Positions 17,231 to 24,680 of a stretch of 64,000 bases of DNA are shown piece by piece. Under the pieces are notes generated by a model. It worked only from the letters and a program-made list of their open reading frames with translations. It did not search any database and had not been told where the DNA came from. Source of the stretch: DATLZU01 sp035573855 (lineage in GTDB: Bacteria; Nitrospirota; Nitrospiria; Nitrospirales; Nitrospiraceae); contig DATLZU010000006.1 of the NCBI GenBank assembly GCA_035573855.1, positions 1-64,000 of the forward strand, in the 5' to 3' direction. Position 1 is the first letter of the stretch, and the number at the start of each line of letters is the position of its first letter. A program made the translations under genes and the position numbers.

Positions 17231-18610
17231 ATGAAAAGTTACCACGTCACGCTGTTCATGGCGGTCGCGCTGATCGGGCTGGGAGCCTACGTCTATTTCA
17301 TCGAGATGCCGACTCAGCGGATGGAACAGGAAACCGAAGCCCGGAGTAGGAAACTCCTCCCATTCGACGAGCGCGAGATCAGCAGCCTCACGCTCCGCGC
17401 CGATTCCACTGAAATCGTGATGGAATCGACGGGAGGCCGCGGATGGACCATCGCCGCGCCGCTCAGGGCGGAGGCGGACGAACGCGAGGTCCAGGCGCTG
17501 ATCCGCGCGCTCGCCACCGGCACAGTCCAGCGAGTGGTGGAGGAGACAGCGACGGCTCTCGCGCCGTTCGGCCTGGACCGGCCAGCGACGATCATTACGG
17601 TCACAGCCGGCGACAGGCGGGAAACCTATTCCATCGGCGACGTCGGACCCTTGTCCTCCACGCTGTATGTGCTGCGCGGGTCCGATCAGAAAGTGCTGTT
17701 GACCGACCTGGCGCCGAAAGACTTCCTCAACAAAAACCTCATGAGCTTCCGCCGCAAGGAAATTTTCCGGTTCGATCAGAAGGAAATCGACCGCATCCGG
17801 CTGACCTACCCCACAACCGAAATTGTGCTGTATCAGATGGACGAGAAGCCGAAAAAGAAATGGAAGATTCGCTACCCGATCGAAGCAGAGGCGGATCAAA
17901 CGGAAGTGCGGACGCTCCTGTTCCGACTGGAGGACCTGAAGGCGCTCGGCATCATCGATCCCGGCCCCGAGCGGGACGCGATCGCCAAGAAGCTGGGAAG
18001 TCCGAACGTCAAAGTGACGGTCCATGCCGGCGACACGGATCAGGTTGTCAAGTTCTACCAGCCGGACCCGGCCAGCGGAGAAGCCTTCGCTGAGACAAAG
18101 CCGGATGCGCCGATTTATCGGATTAACCCGGCCGCGATCCGCGATCTCACCAAGGACCTCTTCGCCCTGCAGGACAAACGCCTTCTGGGCATGGAGTTCC
18201 CGGAGATCGCGATGTTGTCGGTCAAAACACGGGACGAGCACTATGTCCTCATCCACCAAAACAGCGAATGGGTGTTGGAAGATGAGCCGGCCGCCAAACT
18301 GAATCAGGAAACGGCTGATCTCTTCGTCAGCCGCGTGGTGAATCTACCTGCGGAAGAGCGGGTGCTCAAGCAGGCCGGCCAACTCGCCTCGTACGGGCTG
18401 GTGGCACCAACCGCTGAGTTCATCGCAACGGGCAAAGACGGCAAGATCGGCGGAAAGCTCGCATTGGGCAAGCAAGTCGGCGGGCTTGTCTACGCCATTG
18501 GGCAACGGCTGCCCGGAATCTACCAGGTTCGTGCCGACATCCTGACGCAAGTTCCATCAAGAAAAGATCTCGTGGCGAAGTCTGAACGCGCCGACGGAAT
18601 AGTGCGTTGA
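17231..18610 (+). CDS. DUF4340 protein, partner of the Gld-type ABC transporter
   Basis: A 459-residue protein with one N-terminal membrane helix (LFMAVALIGLGAYVYFIE) and repeated beta-rich DUF4340 units. Matching pieces are ISSLTLRADSTEIVMESTGGRGWTI, FGLDRPATIITVTAGD, FRRKEIFRFDQKEIDRIRL and WVLEDEPAAKLNQET. In many genomes DUF4340 follows gldG-like genes directly, as here (6-bp gap). It is probably periplasmic and a structural partner of the exporter. It is the last gene of the operon. Confidence 0.85.
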   Translation: MKSYHVTLFMAVALIGLGAYVYFIEMPTQRMEQETEARSRKLLPFDEREISSLTLRADSTEIVMESTGGRGWTIAAPLRAEADEREVQALIRALATGTVQRVVEETATALAPFGLDRPATIITVTAGDRRETYSIGDVGPLSSTLYVLRGSDQKVLLTDLAPKDFLNKNLMSFRRKEIFRFDQKEIDRIRLTYPTTEIVLYQMDEKPKKKWKIRYPIEAEADQTEVRTLLFRLEDLKALGIIDPGPERDAIAKKLGSPNVKVTVHAGDTDQVVKFYQPDPASGEAFAETKPDAPIYRINPAAIRDLTKDLFALQDKRLLGMEFPEIAMLSVKTRDEHYVLIHQNSEWVLEDEPAAKLNQETADLFVSRVVNLPAEERVLKQAGQLASYGLVAPTAEFIATGKDGKIGGKLALGKQVGGLVYAIGQRLPGIYQVRADILTQVPSRKDLVAKSERADGIVR

Positions 18611-18613
18611 TTC

Positions 18614-18643
18614 TTGCTTTGACCATGCGCTTCCACTTATAGT
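18614..18643 (+). promoter_or_regulatory. Possible promoter of the repeat lipoprotein
   Basis: TTGCTT (18614-18619), an 18-bp spacer and TATAGT (18638-18643), 34 bp before the ATG at 18677. Confidence 0.42.
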
Positions 18644-18676
18644 CACGCATCCATTTCCCAAAGGAGGGCCGTCGAT

Positions 18677-19093
18677 ATGTATACAATGCGAGCCATGAAC
18701 ATGATCGTCCTGGTCTCGTCCACCTTATTCTTGGCATCCTGCGCGACAGACGGCGGCATGCCAGGGCCCGGCGCAGCCGGAGGGACCGTCGGCCCAGCCG
18801 GCGCTTCGGCCGCCACGGGTGATCTGTTGCAGGCCTGCCTGAGTCGAATTCCCAAGGATGCCAGCCCGGGACAGCGGATGGTCGCCGAGGAGAGCTGCAA
18901 GGCGGAAGCCATCAATCGTGGCGGGATCGCAACCGCCACCTCGGCGCGGGCGGCAGCCGGCACGGCGGGCGACACCCTCCAAGCCTGCCTGGACCGCATC
19001 CCCAAGGATGCGAGCCCCGGCCAGCGGATGGTCGCCGAGGAGAGTTGCAAGCGCGACGAAGCAAACCGCCAGGCGATCAATCTGACTCGGTGA
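18677..19093 (+). CDS. Lipoprotein with an internal tandem duplication
   Basis: A 138-residue lipoprotein (lipobox LASC, Cys22). After a Gly/Ala-rich linker, two near-identical units lie exactly 50 residues apart (about residues 48-81 and 98-131). Each contains LQACL, RIPKDASPGQRMVAEESCK and a following Asn-Arg. Each unit holds two cysteines (54/74 and 104/124), probably disulphide-bonded in the periplasm. The DNA repeats are also very similar, pointing to a fairly recent or homogenised duplication. Function is unknown. The start has the ribosome binding site AAAGGAGGG. Confidence 0.8.
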   Translation: MYTMRAMNMIVLVSSTLFLASCATDGGMPGPGAAGGTVGPAGASAATGDLLQACLSRIPKDASPGQRMVAEESCKAEAINRGGIATATSARAAAGTAGDTLQACLDRIPKDASPGQRMVAEESCKRDEANRQAINLTR

Positions 19094-19110
19094 CGGGCAT
19101 CTCTCAGACC

Positions 19111-19145
19111 AGGGCGGGCGGGCGGGGCTGCCTGCCCGCCGCCCT
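19111..19145 (+). terminator. GC-rich hairpin after the lipoprotein gene
   Basis: AGGGCGGGCGGGC (19111-19123) can pair with GCCCGCCGCCCT (19134-19145) with one bulged G. No U-tract follows, so it may be a pause or RNA-stability element rather than a classical terminator. Confidence 0.4.
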
Positions 19146-19166
19146 CGGCTTCACCATGTCTCTCGC

Positions 19167-19195
19167 TAGACTTCGTCCCGCCCTTCCAGTATCGT
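19167..19195 (+). promoter_or_regulatory. Possible promoter of tRNA-Arg
   Basis: TAGACT (19167-19172), a 17-bp spacer and TATCGT (19190-19195), about ten bases before the tRNA 5' end. Both boxes match the consensus at about four of six positions. Confidence 0.35.
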
Positions 19196-19204
19196 AGCAG
19201 CCAC

Positions 19205-19281
19205 GCCCCCGTAGCTCAGTAGGATAGAGCAGCGGTTTCCTAAACCGCGGGTCGCACGTTCAAATCGTGTCGGGGGCACCA
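19205..19281 (+). tRNA. tRNA-Arg (CCT)
   Basis: The cloverleaf has acceptor GCCCCCG/CGGGGGC and anticodon arm GCGGT-TTCCTAA-ACCGC (anticodon CCT). The T-loop is GTTCAAATC and the 3' CCA is encoded. The 279 bp that follow up to 19560 show no gene. Confidence 0.97.
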
Positions 19282-19510
19282 AACCGCGTGTGCTTGAGCC
19301 GTCCGCTCTTCATCGGTTTATCGAATCGGATGGGGGCGGATACCCACCTGGTTCCTCCTGTCCGGCGTTCTGGATCCTTGCTCTCCCCCGACTTCACAAT
19401 CGAAGGCCGATGGACAAACTTCTCGGCAGTCCTCATGGCTGTTTTGGCTCCGCGCTCCCGCCCTGATCTAGCCGAGCACGTTCCCTACCCGTCCGGAATC
19501 CTTTGTTTCC

Positions 19511-19539
19511 TTGCCCGCCTCTCGACCCTACGTTAGACT
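19511..19539 (+). promoter_or_regulatory. Possible promoter of the nuclease-like gene
   Basis: TTGCCC (19511-19516), a 17-bp spacer and TAGACT (19534-19539), with the ATG at 19561 about 15 nt after the expected start point. Confidence 0.42.
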
Positions 19540-19560
19540 CAGCGCTACGAGAGCGCGGAG

Positions 19561-21198
19561 ATGGCACGAGCGAAGTCCAGCACCCGGTCGAAAACCGCTC
19601 TGGCGATTGAGGAGATCAATCAGGGTATTGAGATGCTCCGCAAGCAGGTCGCCAAGGTCGAAGACCTGAAGAGCGAAGGGTTTCCCTATCGCGAGGCGTT
19701 TCGCGCGCGGGCGGAGCTGCAAATTCGCGAAAGCATCCGCCGCATCTTCGGCGACAAATCCCCTGAATTTCAGGCGTACCAACACTACAAACTCCGCACG
19801 AACACGCCGACGGAGATCACTGAGACGCTTTCCATGTTGAACGGGCTGATTGCCAGATTGGAAAGCAAGAAACTCGACTTGTTGGGATTGGGCGCTGGAG
19901 AGCCGACGGCCAACGCGCCGCAAGCCGGGACATTGCCACACGTTCCCCATCCGACATTGGTTCCACCGGCGCAGATCGCCGTCACGTCGCTGGCGCCGCC
20001 TGTCGCACCGCCGGTCACGATGTCGATTCCGCTGGCGACGAATGTCGCCACTCCCGCGTCCGTGATGTCGACTTCGACCGCTTCATCCGCTCAGCCAGCC
20101 CCTCCGCAACCGGCCGTGGCGGCGGCTCCCTCGAACTTGCCGCTGGTTCAACCCGCTTCCGTCGCATCCGCGCCGAGTTCGACTATGCCGCTACCACCCT
20201 TTCCAACATCGACGACGGTTTCCCCCGCAGGCAGCCCGGCCCAGTCCGCTCACCCTCCAATTCAGCGGACCGAGATTCCCTCACATCCGTCGCCGCAACC
20301 CAACCAGGCGGCTGCTCCGGTCTCTTCTCCATCGCCACCTCTCCCCGGTTCCGCGTCGCTTGCCCGATCGGCAGTTTCCAAGCCCCACTCCGTGCGGACG
20401 CATGCGATGTTGGCCGCTTCGCCGGTTTTCGAAACACCACCACGAGCGGCCGAGGGGGCACCGACTCCTCCCCATTCCATGATTCCATCGGCTGACACAG
20501 CGGAAGCTGCCCTTACAGCGAATGCATTTTCCGCGACCGCGTCGCGGGACGGATCGGAGCCAGCTCCCATGGTCAGCCACAGGGCTCGTCCCAGCCCAAC
20601 CGCCAAGCCAACACCAACGGCGGAACATCTCGCGCGACAAGCCGATCAGCCCATTCCGAGCGCCGGGCGAATAGCCGGCAGGCCGGACACCCCGAGAACG
20701 GACGCAACGAAACCGACACCCTCGGATTCCGCCGTCGGGCCGGATCCGCTGGACCTCGTCAGGAAGATCTGCACGCGTTTTCACATGGTCGTCAGGCAGC
20801 TTCGGCTCCGTCGCGAATACCGCGCAACCCTGGACGTGGAAGACGAATACGATGTGCAGGACTTGTTCTATGCCTTGCTGCGCCTGGAATTCGACGAGGT
20901 CAGCTCGGAGGAATGGATGCCTCCCTATACGGACTGCGCCAGCCGGACGACGTTTTTCTTGCAACAGGAAAGCATCGCCATCGTCGTCAAAAAAACACGG
21001 CCGGGCGTCGGCGCACGAGAAATCGCTGATCAGTTGCAGACGGACGCCGAACGCTACGCGGCTCGCGAAGCCTGCAAAACGCTCTTTTGCTTTGTTTACG
21101 ACCCGGAGGGACGGATCGGCAATCCACGCGGGCTCGAAATGGACCTCACCAGCGTCAGCGACCGCTATACCGTCGAGTTGCTGGTCGCTCCCAAGTAG
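19561..21198 (+). CDS. Protein with a degenerate DpnII/MboI-like nuclease domain
   Basis: A 545-residue protein in three parts. Residues 1-105 are a helical domain (LKSEGFPYREAFRARAELQ, IRRIFGDKSPEFQ). Residues 110-390 are a Pro/Ala/Ser/Thr-rich, presumably disordered linker. The C-terminus (about 395-545) resembles PD-(D/E)XK domains of the DpnII/MboI type (LRLRREYRATLDVEDEYDVQDLF, KTLFCFVYDPEGRIGNPRGLE). In the family as I remember it, the catalytic core is an Asp, then an E-V-K. Here the corresponding stretch SRTTFFLQQESIAIVVKKTR has Thr464 and Val475 in those places; only Lys477 remains. It is probably a non-cutting binding domain. No methyltransferase is adjacent. Confidence 0.75.
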   Translation: MARAKSSTRSKTALAIEEINQGIEMLRKQVAKVEDLKSEGFPYREAFRARAELQIRESIRRIFGDKSPEFQAYQHYKLRTNTPTEITETLSMLNGLIARLESKKLDLLGLGAGEPTANAPQAGTLPHVPHPTLVPPAQIAVTSLAPPVAPPVTMSIPLATNVATPASVMSTSTASSAQPAPPQPAVAAAPSNLPLVQPASVASAPSSTMPLPPFPTSTTVSPAGSPAQSAHPPIQRTEIPSHPSPQPNQAAAPVSSPSPPLPGSASLARSAVSKPHSVRTHAMLAASPVFETPPRAAEGAPTPPHSMIPSADTAEAALTANAFSATASRDGSEPAPMVSHRARPSPTAKPTPTAEHLARQADQPIPSAGRIAGRPDTPRTDATKPTPSDSAVGPDPLDLVRKICTRFHMVVRQLRLRREYRATLDVEDEYDVQDLFYALLRLEFDEVSSEEWMPPYTDCASRTTFFLQQESIAIVVKKTRPGVGAREIADQLQTDAERYAAREACKTLFCFVYDPEGRIGNPRGLEMDLTSVSDRYTVELLVAPK

Positions 21199-21265
21199 AC
21201 CTGCGCCGCCCGGCGGAACGTTGCCGACCGGTGCCCTTCCGCGCGCCGGCGCTTCATCGACGATA

Positions 21266-21295
21266 TTGACTTCCTCACGGCGTATCCGCTACGTT
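21266..21295 (+). promoter_or_regulatory. Possible promoter of the AsnC-domain gene
   Basis: TTGACT (21266-21271), an 18-bp spacer and TACGTT (21290-21295), 67 bp before the ATG at 21362. Confidence 0.42.
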
Positions 21296-21361
21296 TCTTG
21301 CCGTTCCTTGCCACACGTCGTGTTTTCCCGCGTCAGAGCGGCAACCAATGGAGTGGAGACG

Positions 21362-21604
21362 ATGCCCGACCGCGCCTATGTGCTGATCAACGTGCTGCCC
21401 GGGCAAACCAGCGACGTGGTCCGGGCTTTGTCGGAGATCAAAGAGATCAAGACAATCGATCCCTGCTGGGGAAAGCCCGACATTTTTGCGATCGTGGAAG
21501 TCCCGGATCAGGATGCGCTGACACAACTCGTCCTCACCAAAATCCACGCCATTGAAGGCGTGGCGCAAACGGACACTCACCTGGTGTATCGGCTCGGAAA
21601 GTAA
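21362..21604 (+). CDS. Stand-alone Lrp/AsnC ligand-binding (RAM) domain protein
   Basis: An 80-residue protein matching only the C-terminal effector domain of Lrp/AsnC regulators: AYVLINVLPGQTSDVVRALSE, then DIFAIVEVPDQDALTQLV and IEGVAQTDTHLVY. The DNA-binding helix-turn-helix is absent, as in other stand-alone RAM proteins, which form oligomers and sense small molecules such as amino acids. The start ATG 21362 has GGAG upstream. The open frame continues further 5' only as antisense or out-of-frame sequence of the previous gene. Confidence 0.9.
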   Translation: MPDRAYVLINVLPGQTSDVVRALSEIKEIKTIDPCWGKPDIFAIVEVPDQDALTQLVLTKIHAIEGVAQTDTHLVYRLGK

Positions 21605-21625
21605 CGCGCGGGCTTCGAACGACCC

Positions 21626-22081
21626 ATGCGCCGCCAGAGATCCACCCCGCTCCTCGTGATCGCCGCGGGTTTGCTGTGCGCGTGTGCCGGAACACAGCCG
21701 CTGCCCGAAGCCGACGCCATCGAGGCTGTCCTGCCGGTTTCTGTCGACCAGGTGAAGCAAGCTCTGATCGATGTGTTGACGGCGGACGGCTATGATGTGG
21801 AGGAAGAAGAAGCGGGCAGGGTGACGACCGGCTACCGGCACTACCTACCGACTATGCCGTATCCCTGGAACTGGATGTTGAACTGGCGCTTCGGCGTGGG
21901 AAGAAGTTGGGTGGTGGCCACCGTCACCACACTGTCGGAAGAGAGCACGCGCCTCACGATTCACGTTTCTTATGAAGGAAAGGATGGTATCTTCACGGCA
22001 TGGAAAGCATCCCCCGTGCCGCTGCCGCAAAGCGCAGCGAACCAACTCCGATTGATCAAGAACGCCCTTCGCCTGTTATAA
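21626..22081 (+). CDS. Small lipoprotein of unknown function
   Basis: A 151-residue lipoprotein with lipobox LLCAC. The mature part begins with an amphipathic helix (VDQVKQALIDVLTADGYDV), followed by beta strands with RVTTGYRH and RSWVVATVTTL and a C-terminal helix. This resembles the BamC-like/DUF4136-like fold seen in outer-membrane lipoproteins, but I cannot assign it. It lies 21 bp after the AsnC-domain gene and converges with the regulator at 22092. Confidence 0.75.
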   Translation: MRRQRSTPLLVIAAGLLCACAGTQPLPEADAIEAVLPVSVDQVKQALIDVLTADGYDVEEEEAGRVTTGYRHYLPTMPYPWNWMLNWRFGVGRSWVVATVTTLSEESTRLTIHVSYEGKDGIFTAWKASPVPLPQSAANQLRLIKNALRLL

Positions 22082-22091
22082 CCGAACTCCG

Positions 22092-23492
22092 CTAGCGGTG
22101 GTCCGACTCTTCGCCCAAGTCGATTCCGAACCGCTCCGCCATCCGATAGAGCGTCCGCCGGTCAATTCCCAGAATCTTCGCCGCGCGGACTTTGTTGCCC
22201 TTCGTCTCTTTCAGCACCCGAATCAAGTGCCGTTTCTCAACCTCGTCGAGGGTCAACAGTTCCTCCTCTAAAGGCGCGTCCTTGGAAGCTGGCTTTTCTT
22301 CCTGAATAGAATCGGCATGACGGATGGCTTCCGGCAGATCGTCCGGCACGACGAACGGACCGTGGCTGAGCGACACGGCCCGTTCGATGGCATTTTCCAG
22401 TTCCCGCACGTTTCCCGGCCAGCGATAGCGCTGCAACAGCGCCATAGTCTCCGGTAGAAATCCCTTGACCGGATGCGCGGCGCCGCCCGTGTACTTGCGT
22501 AGGAAGTGATGGGCCAACAGTGGAATGTCTTCGCGCCGCTCGGCCAGCGAAGGCAGTACGATGCGAACGACGTTCAGGCGGTAATAGAGATCGTCCCGGA
22601 ACTTGCCCTCCCTGACCAGGCCCGCCAAATCGCGGTTGGTCGCGGCGATGATGCGGACATCGACTTTGACCGAACTGGTGCCGCCGACCCGGCGGACTTC
22701 CTGATCCTGCATCACCCGCAGGAGTTTAACCTGCAGGGCTGCGCCCAGATCGCCGATCTCGTCCAGAAACAGCGTTCCCCCGTTCGCGATCTCGAACAGA
22801 CCGGGCTTGGCAGATGTGGCGGTTGAGTGTGCACCCTTTTCATATCCAAACATTTCAGACTCCAGCAACGCTTCCGGAAGCGCCGCACAGTTGACCGGCA
22901 CGAAAGGTTTGTCGCGGCGCGGGCTGTTCGTATGGATCGCTTTGGCGATCAGCTCCTTGCCCGTCCCGCTTTCACCTTCCAGCAGGACCGTACTGCGCCC
23001 TTCGGACACCCGCGCGACCAGCTTGTACACTTCCAGCATCGCCGGACTGCTGCCGACCATCTGTGACCATTCTTCCCGGTCCCGCAGTTCGGCGCGATAG
23101 CGGGCGTTCTCGCGGACGAGCCGACCGTGTTCGAGACTGCGTCGGACCACCAGCTTGATTTCTTCCTTCTTGAACGGTTTGGCCAAATAATCGTACGCGC
23201 CCTGCTTCATCGCCTCGATCGCGCCTTCAAGCGAGCCGAACGCGGTCAATAGCACAATCGGCGTATCGGGGCTGAATTTCTTGAACTCCCGCAGCACGGT
23301 CAAGCCGTCCATCGCGCCCATGCGGATATCGGTCAGCACGAGATCGACAGGCACCTTTCGTCCCCGCTCGATCGCCTCCGCGCCGTCGGCGAAGGCCTCG
23401 ACCTCGTAGCCCTCCTTCCTGAGCGCTTCGGCCAGCAACTCGCGCGCCACCGCGTCGTCGTCGATCACCAGAATTTTCGCCGACGTTTGCAT
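22092..23492 (-). CDS. NtrC-type response regulator with atypical GAFTGA loop
   Basis: A 466-residue protein with an N-terminal receiver (ILVIDDDAVARELLAEAL; phosphoacceptor in VDLVLTDIRM), a central AAA+ domain and a Fis-type helix-turn-helix (KGNKVRAAKILGIDRRTLYRMAERFGI). In the AAA+ domain, Walker A is EGESGTGKELIAKAIH and Walker B is GGTLFLDEIGD. The L1 loop that contacts sigma54 should read GAFTGA; residues 220-225 read GAHSTA. ATPase motifs are intact, so ATP-driven assembly is likely. Activation of sigma54 is doubtful, and it may act by another route. It is preceded by its kinase with a 4-bp gap and belongs to the malQ-kinase-regulator unit. Confidence 0.92.
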   Translation of the reverse strand: MQTSAKILVIDDDAVARELLAEALRKEGYEVEAFADGAEAIERGRKVPVDLVLTDIRMGAMDGLTVLREFKKFSPDTPIVLLTAFGSLEGAIEAMKQGAYDYLAKPFKKEEIKLVVRRSLEHGRLVRENARYRAELRDREEWSQMVGSSPAMLEVYKLVARVSEGRSTVLLEGESGTGKELIAKAIHTNSPRRDKPFVPVNCAALPEALLESEMFGYEKGAHSTATSAKPGLFEIANGGTLFLDEIGDLGAALQVKLLRVMQDQEVRRVGGTSSVKVDVRIIAATNRDLAGLVREGKFRDDLYYRLNVVRIVLPSLAERREDIPLLAHHFLRKYTGGAAHPVKGFLPETMALLQRYRWPGNVRELENAIERAVSLSHGPFVVPDDLPEAIRHADSIQEEKPASKDAPLEEELLTLDEVEKRHLIRVLKETKGNKVRAAKILGIDRRTLYRMAERFGIDLGEESDHR

Positions 23493-23496
23493 AAGG

Positions 23497-24663
23497 TTAT
23501 GAGAGGGCCTCTACCGGGCGCTTCCCAAGTCCCGGCAACGCGATCACTACCGTCGTCCCTTTCCCTTCTTCACTGTCAATCGTGAGACAGCCCCCGTGAG
23601 CGGTCACCGTCTCGCGGCTGAGAAACAGTCCCAAGCCCGTTCCTCTGCCTAGGGCTTTGGTGGTGAAAAACGGCTCGAACGCCCGTTGAAGATGCTCCTT
23701 GGGCATTCCGCACCCGGTGTCGCTCACCGTGACGGTGACCATCTTCTCCACCAGCGGCCGGCTGGCCCGCAAGCCCGCGTCCGCCTCGTCAGTTGAGGCC
23801 GGCCGGATGCCCACCGACACATGAACCTCGCCTCCTGACGGAGTCGCCGTCAACGCGTTAGTGAGCAGGTTGACCAGCACTTGCTGCAGTTTATCCGCAT
23901 CGGCCCAGACTTGCGGCGGATCGGGCCCCAGTTCCACCCTCAAAGCCACACCTTTTGCGTGAAACGCCGGTTCCATCAGCGCGGCAACCGGTCGGACCAA
24001 ACATTCGACCGGCAACCAGGTCGGTTCGGGTTTCCGTTGCCGCGTCGACGACAGCAAATCCTGAATAATTTGGACGACGCGGTTGATCTGCTCGTCAATG
24101 ATCTCGATCCGTTTTTTCATCCCCGGCGTGACGCCCGGCTCTTCGGCCAGGGCCTGTACATGCCAGGCAATGGAATGCAGCGGGGTTCCGACCTCGTGCG
24201 CGACAGAGGCGACAAGCTGGCCGAGCGCCGCCAAGCGTTCCGATCGGTTTAGCTTATCCTTGATCTCGACCAACTGCGCGTTGGCTCGAAGCAGATTCTC
24301 CGTCTGAAGGGCCAACGCGGCCCGCGCCGCTTCTTCCCTGGCCTTGCGTTCCTCTCCAGTCATGCTGACATAGGCGACGATCCCCAAGACGCACGCCACG
24401 ACCGTCCGGTTGATGACCGCCGAGACAAACCGGCCCGGCTTGGTAGGCCGCAACAGGCCAATGTACGTCGCGATGATGCAAAGCGCGAGCGTCAGATACA
24501 TCAGTTTCCGGTTTCTGACCGTCGCCACCAGCAAGATCGGAAGCACAAATCCATACGCCCCGACGACGTTGGCGGGGATGAACGTCTCCATCACCACGAT
24601 GCCGAGAAACAGCGCCGCCGCGACGCTCAGCACCAGACGATTCTTCTGCTTGCCACCGGCCAC
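23497..24663 (-). CDS. Membrane sensor histidine kinase
   Basis: A 388-residue kinase with three to four closely packed N-terminal membrane helices and almost no periplasmic loop, so it probably senses a membrane or intracellular signal. A linker helix follows, then HisKA with the phosphorylated His in LVASVAHEVGTPLHSIAWH, and HATPase_c with N box LQQVLVNLLTNALTAT, G1 DTGCGMP and G2 GRGTGLGLFLS. The start is GTG at 24663 after GGGGAATC. It sits 17 bp after malQ and 4 bp before its regulator. Confidence 0.93.
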   Translation of the reverse strand: MAGGKQKNRLVLSVAAALFLGIVVMETFIPANVVGAYGFVLPILLVATVRNRKLMYLTLALCIIATYIGLLRPTKPGRFVSAVINRTVVACVLGIVAYVSMTGEERKAREEAARAALALQTENLLRANAQLVEIKDKLNRSERLAALGQLVASVAHEVGTPLHSIAWHVQALAEEPGVTPGMKKRIEIIDEQINRVVQIIQDLLSSTRQRKPEPTWLPVECLVRPVAALMEPAFHAKGVALRVELGPDPPQVWADADKLQQVLVNLLTNALTATPSGGEVHVSVGIRPASTDEADAGLRASRPLVEKMVTVTVSDTGCGMPKEHLQRAFEPFFTTKALGRGTGLGLFLSRETVTAHGGCLTIDSEEGKGTTVVIALPGLGKRPVEALS

Positions 24664-24680
24664 GATTCCCCGCTTTGATT

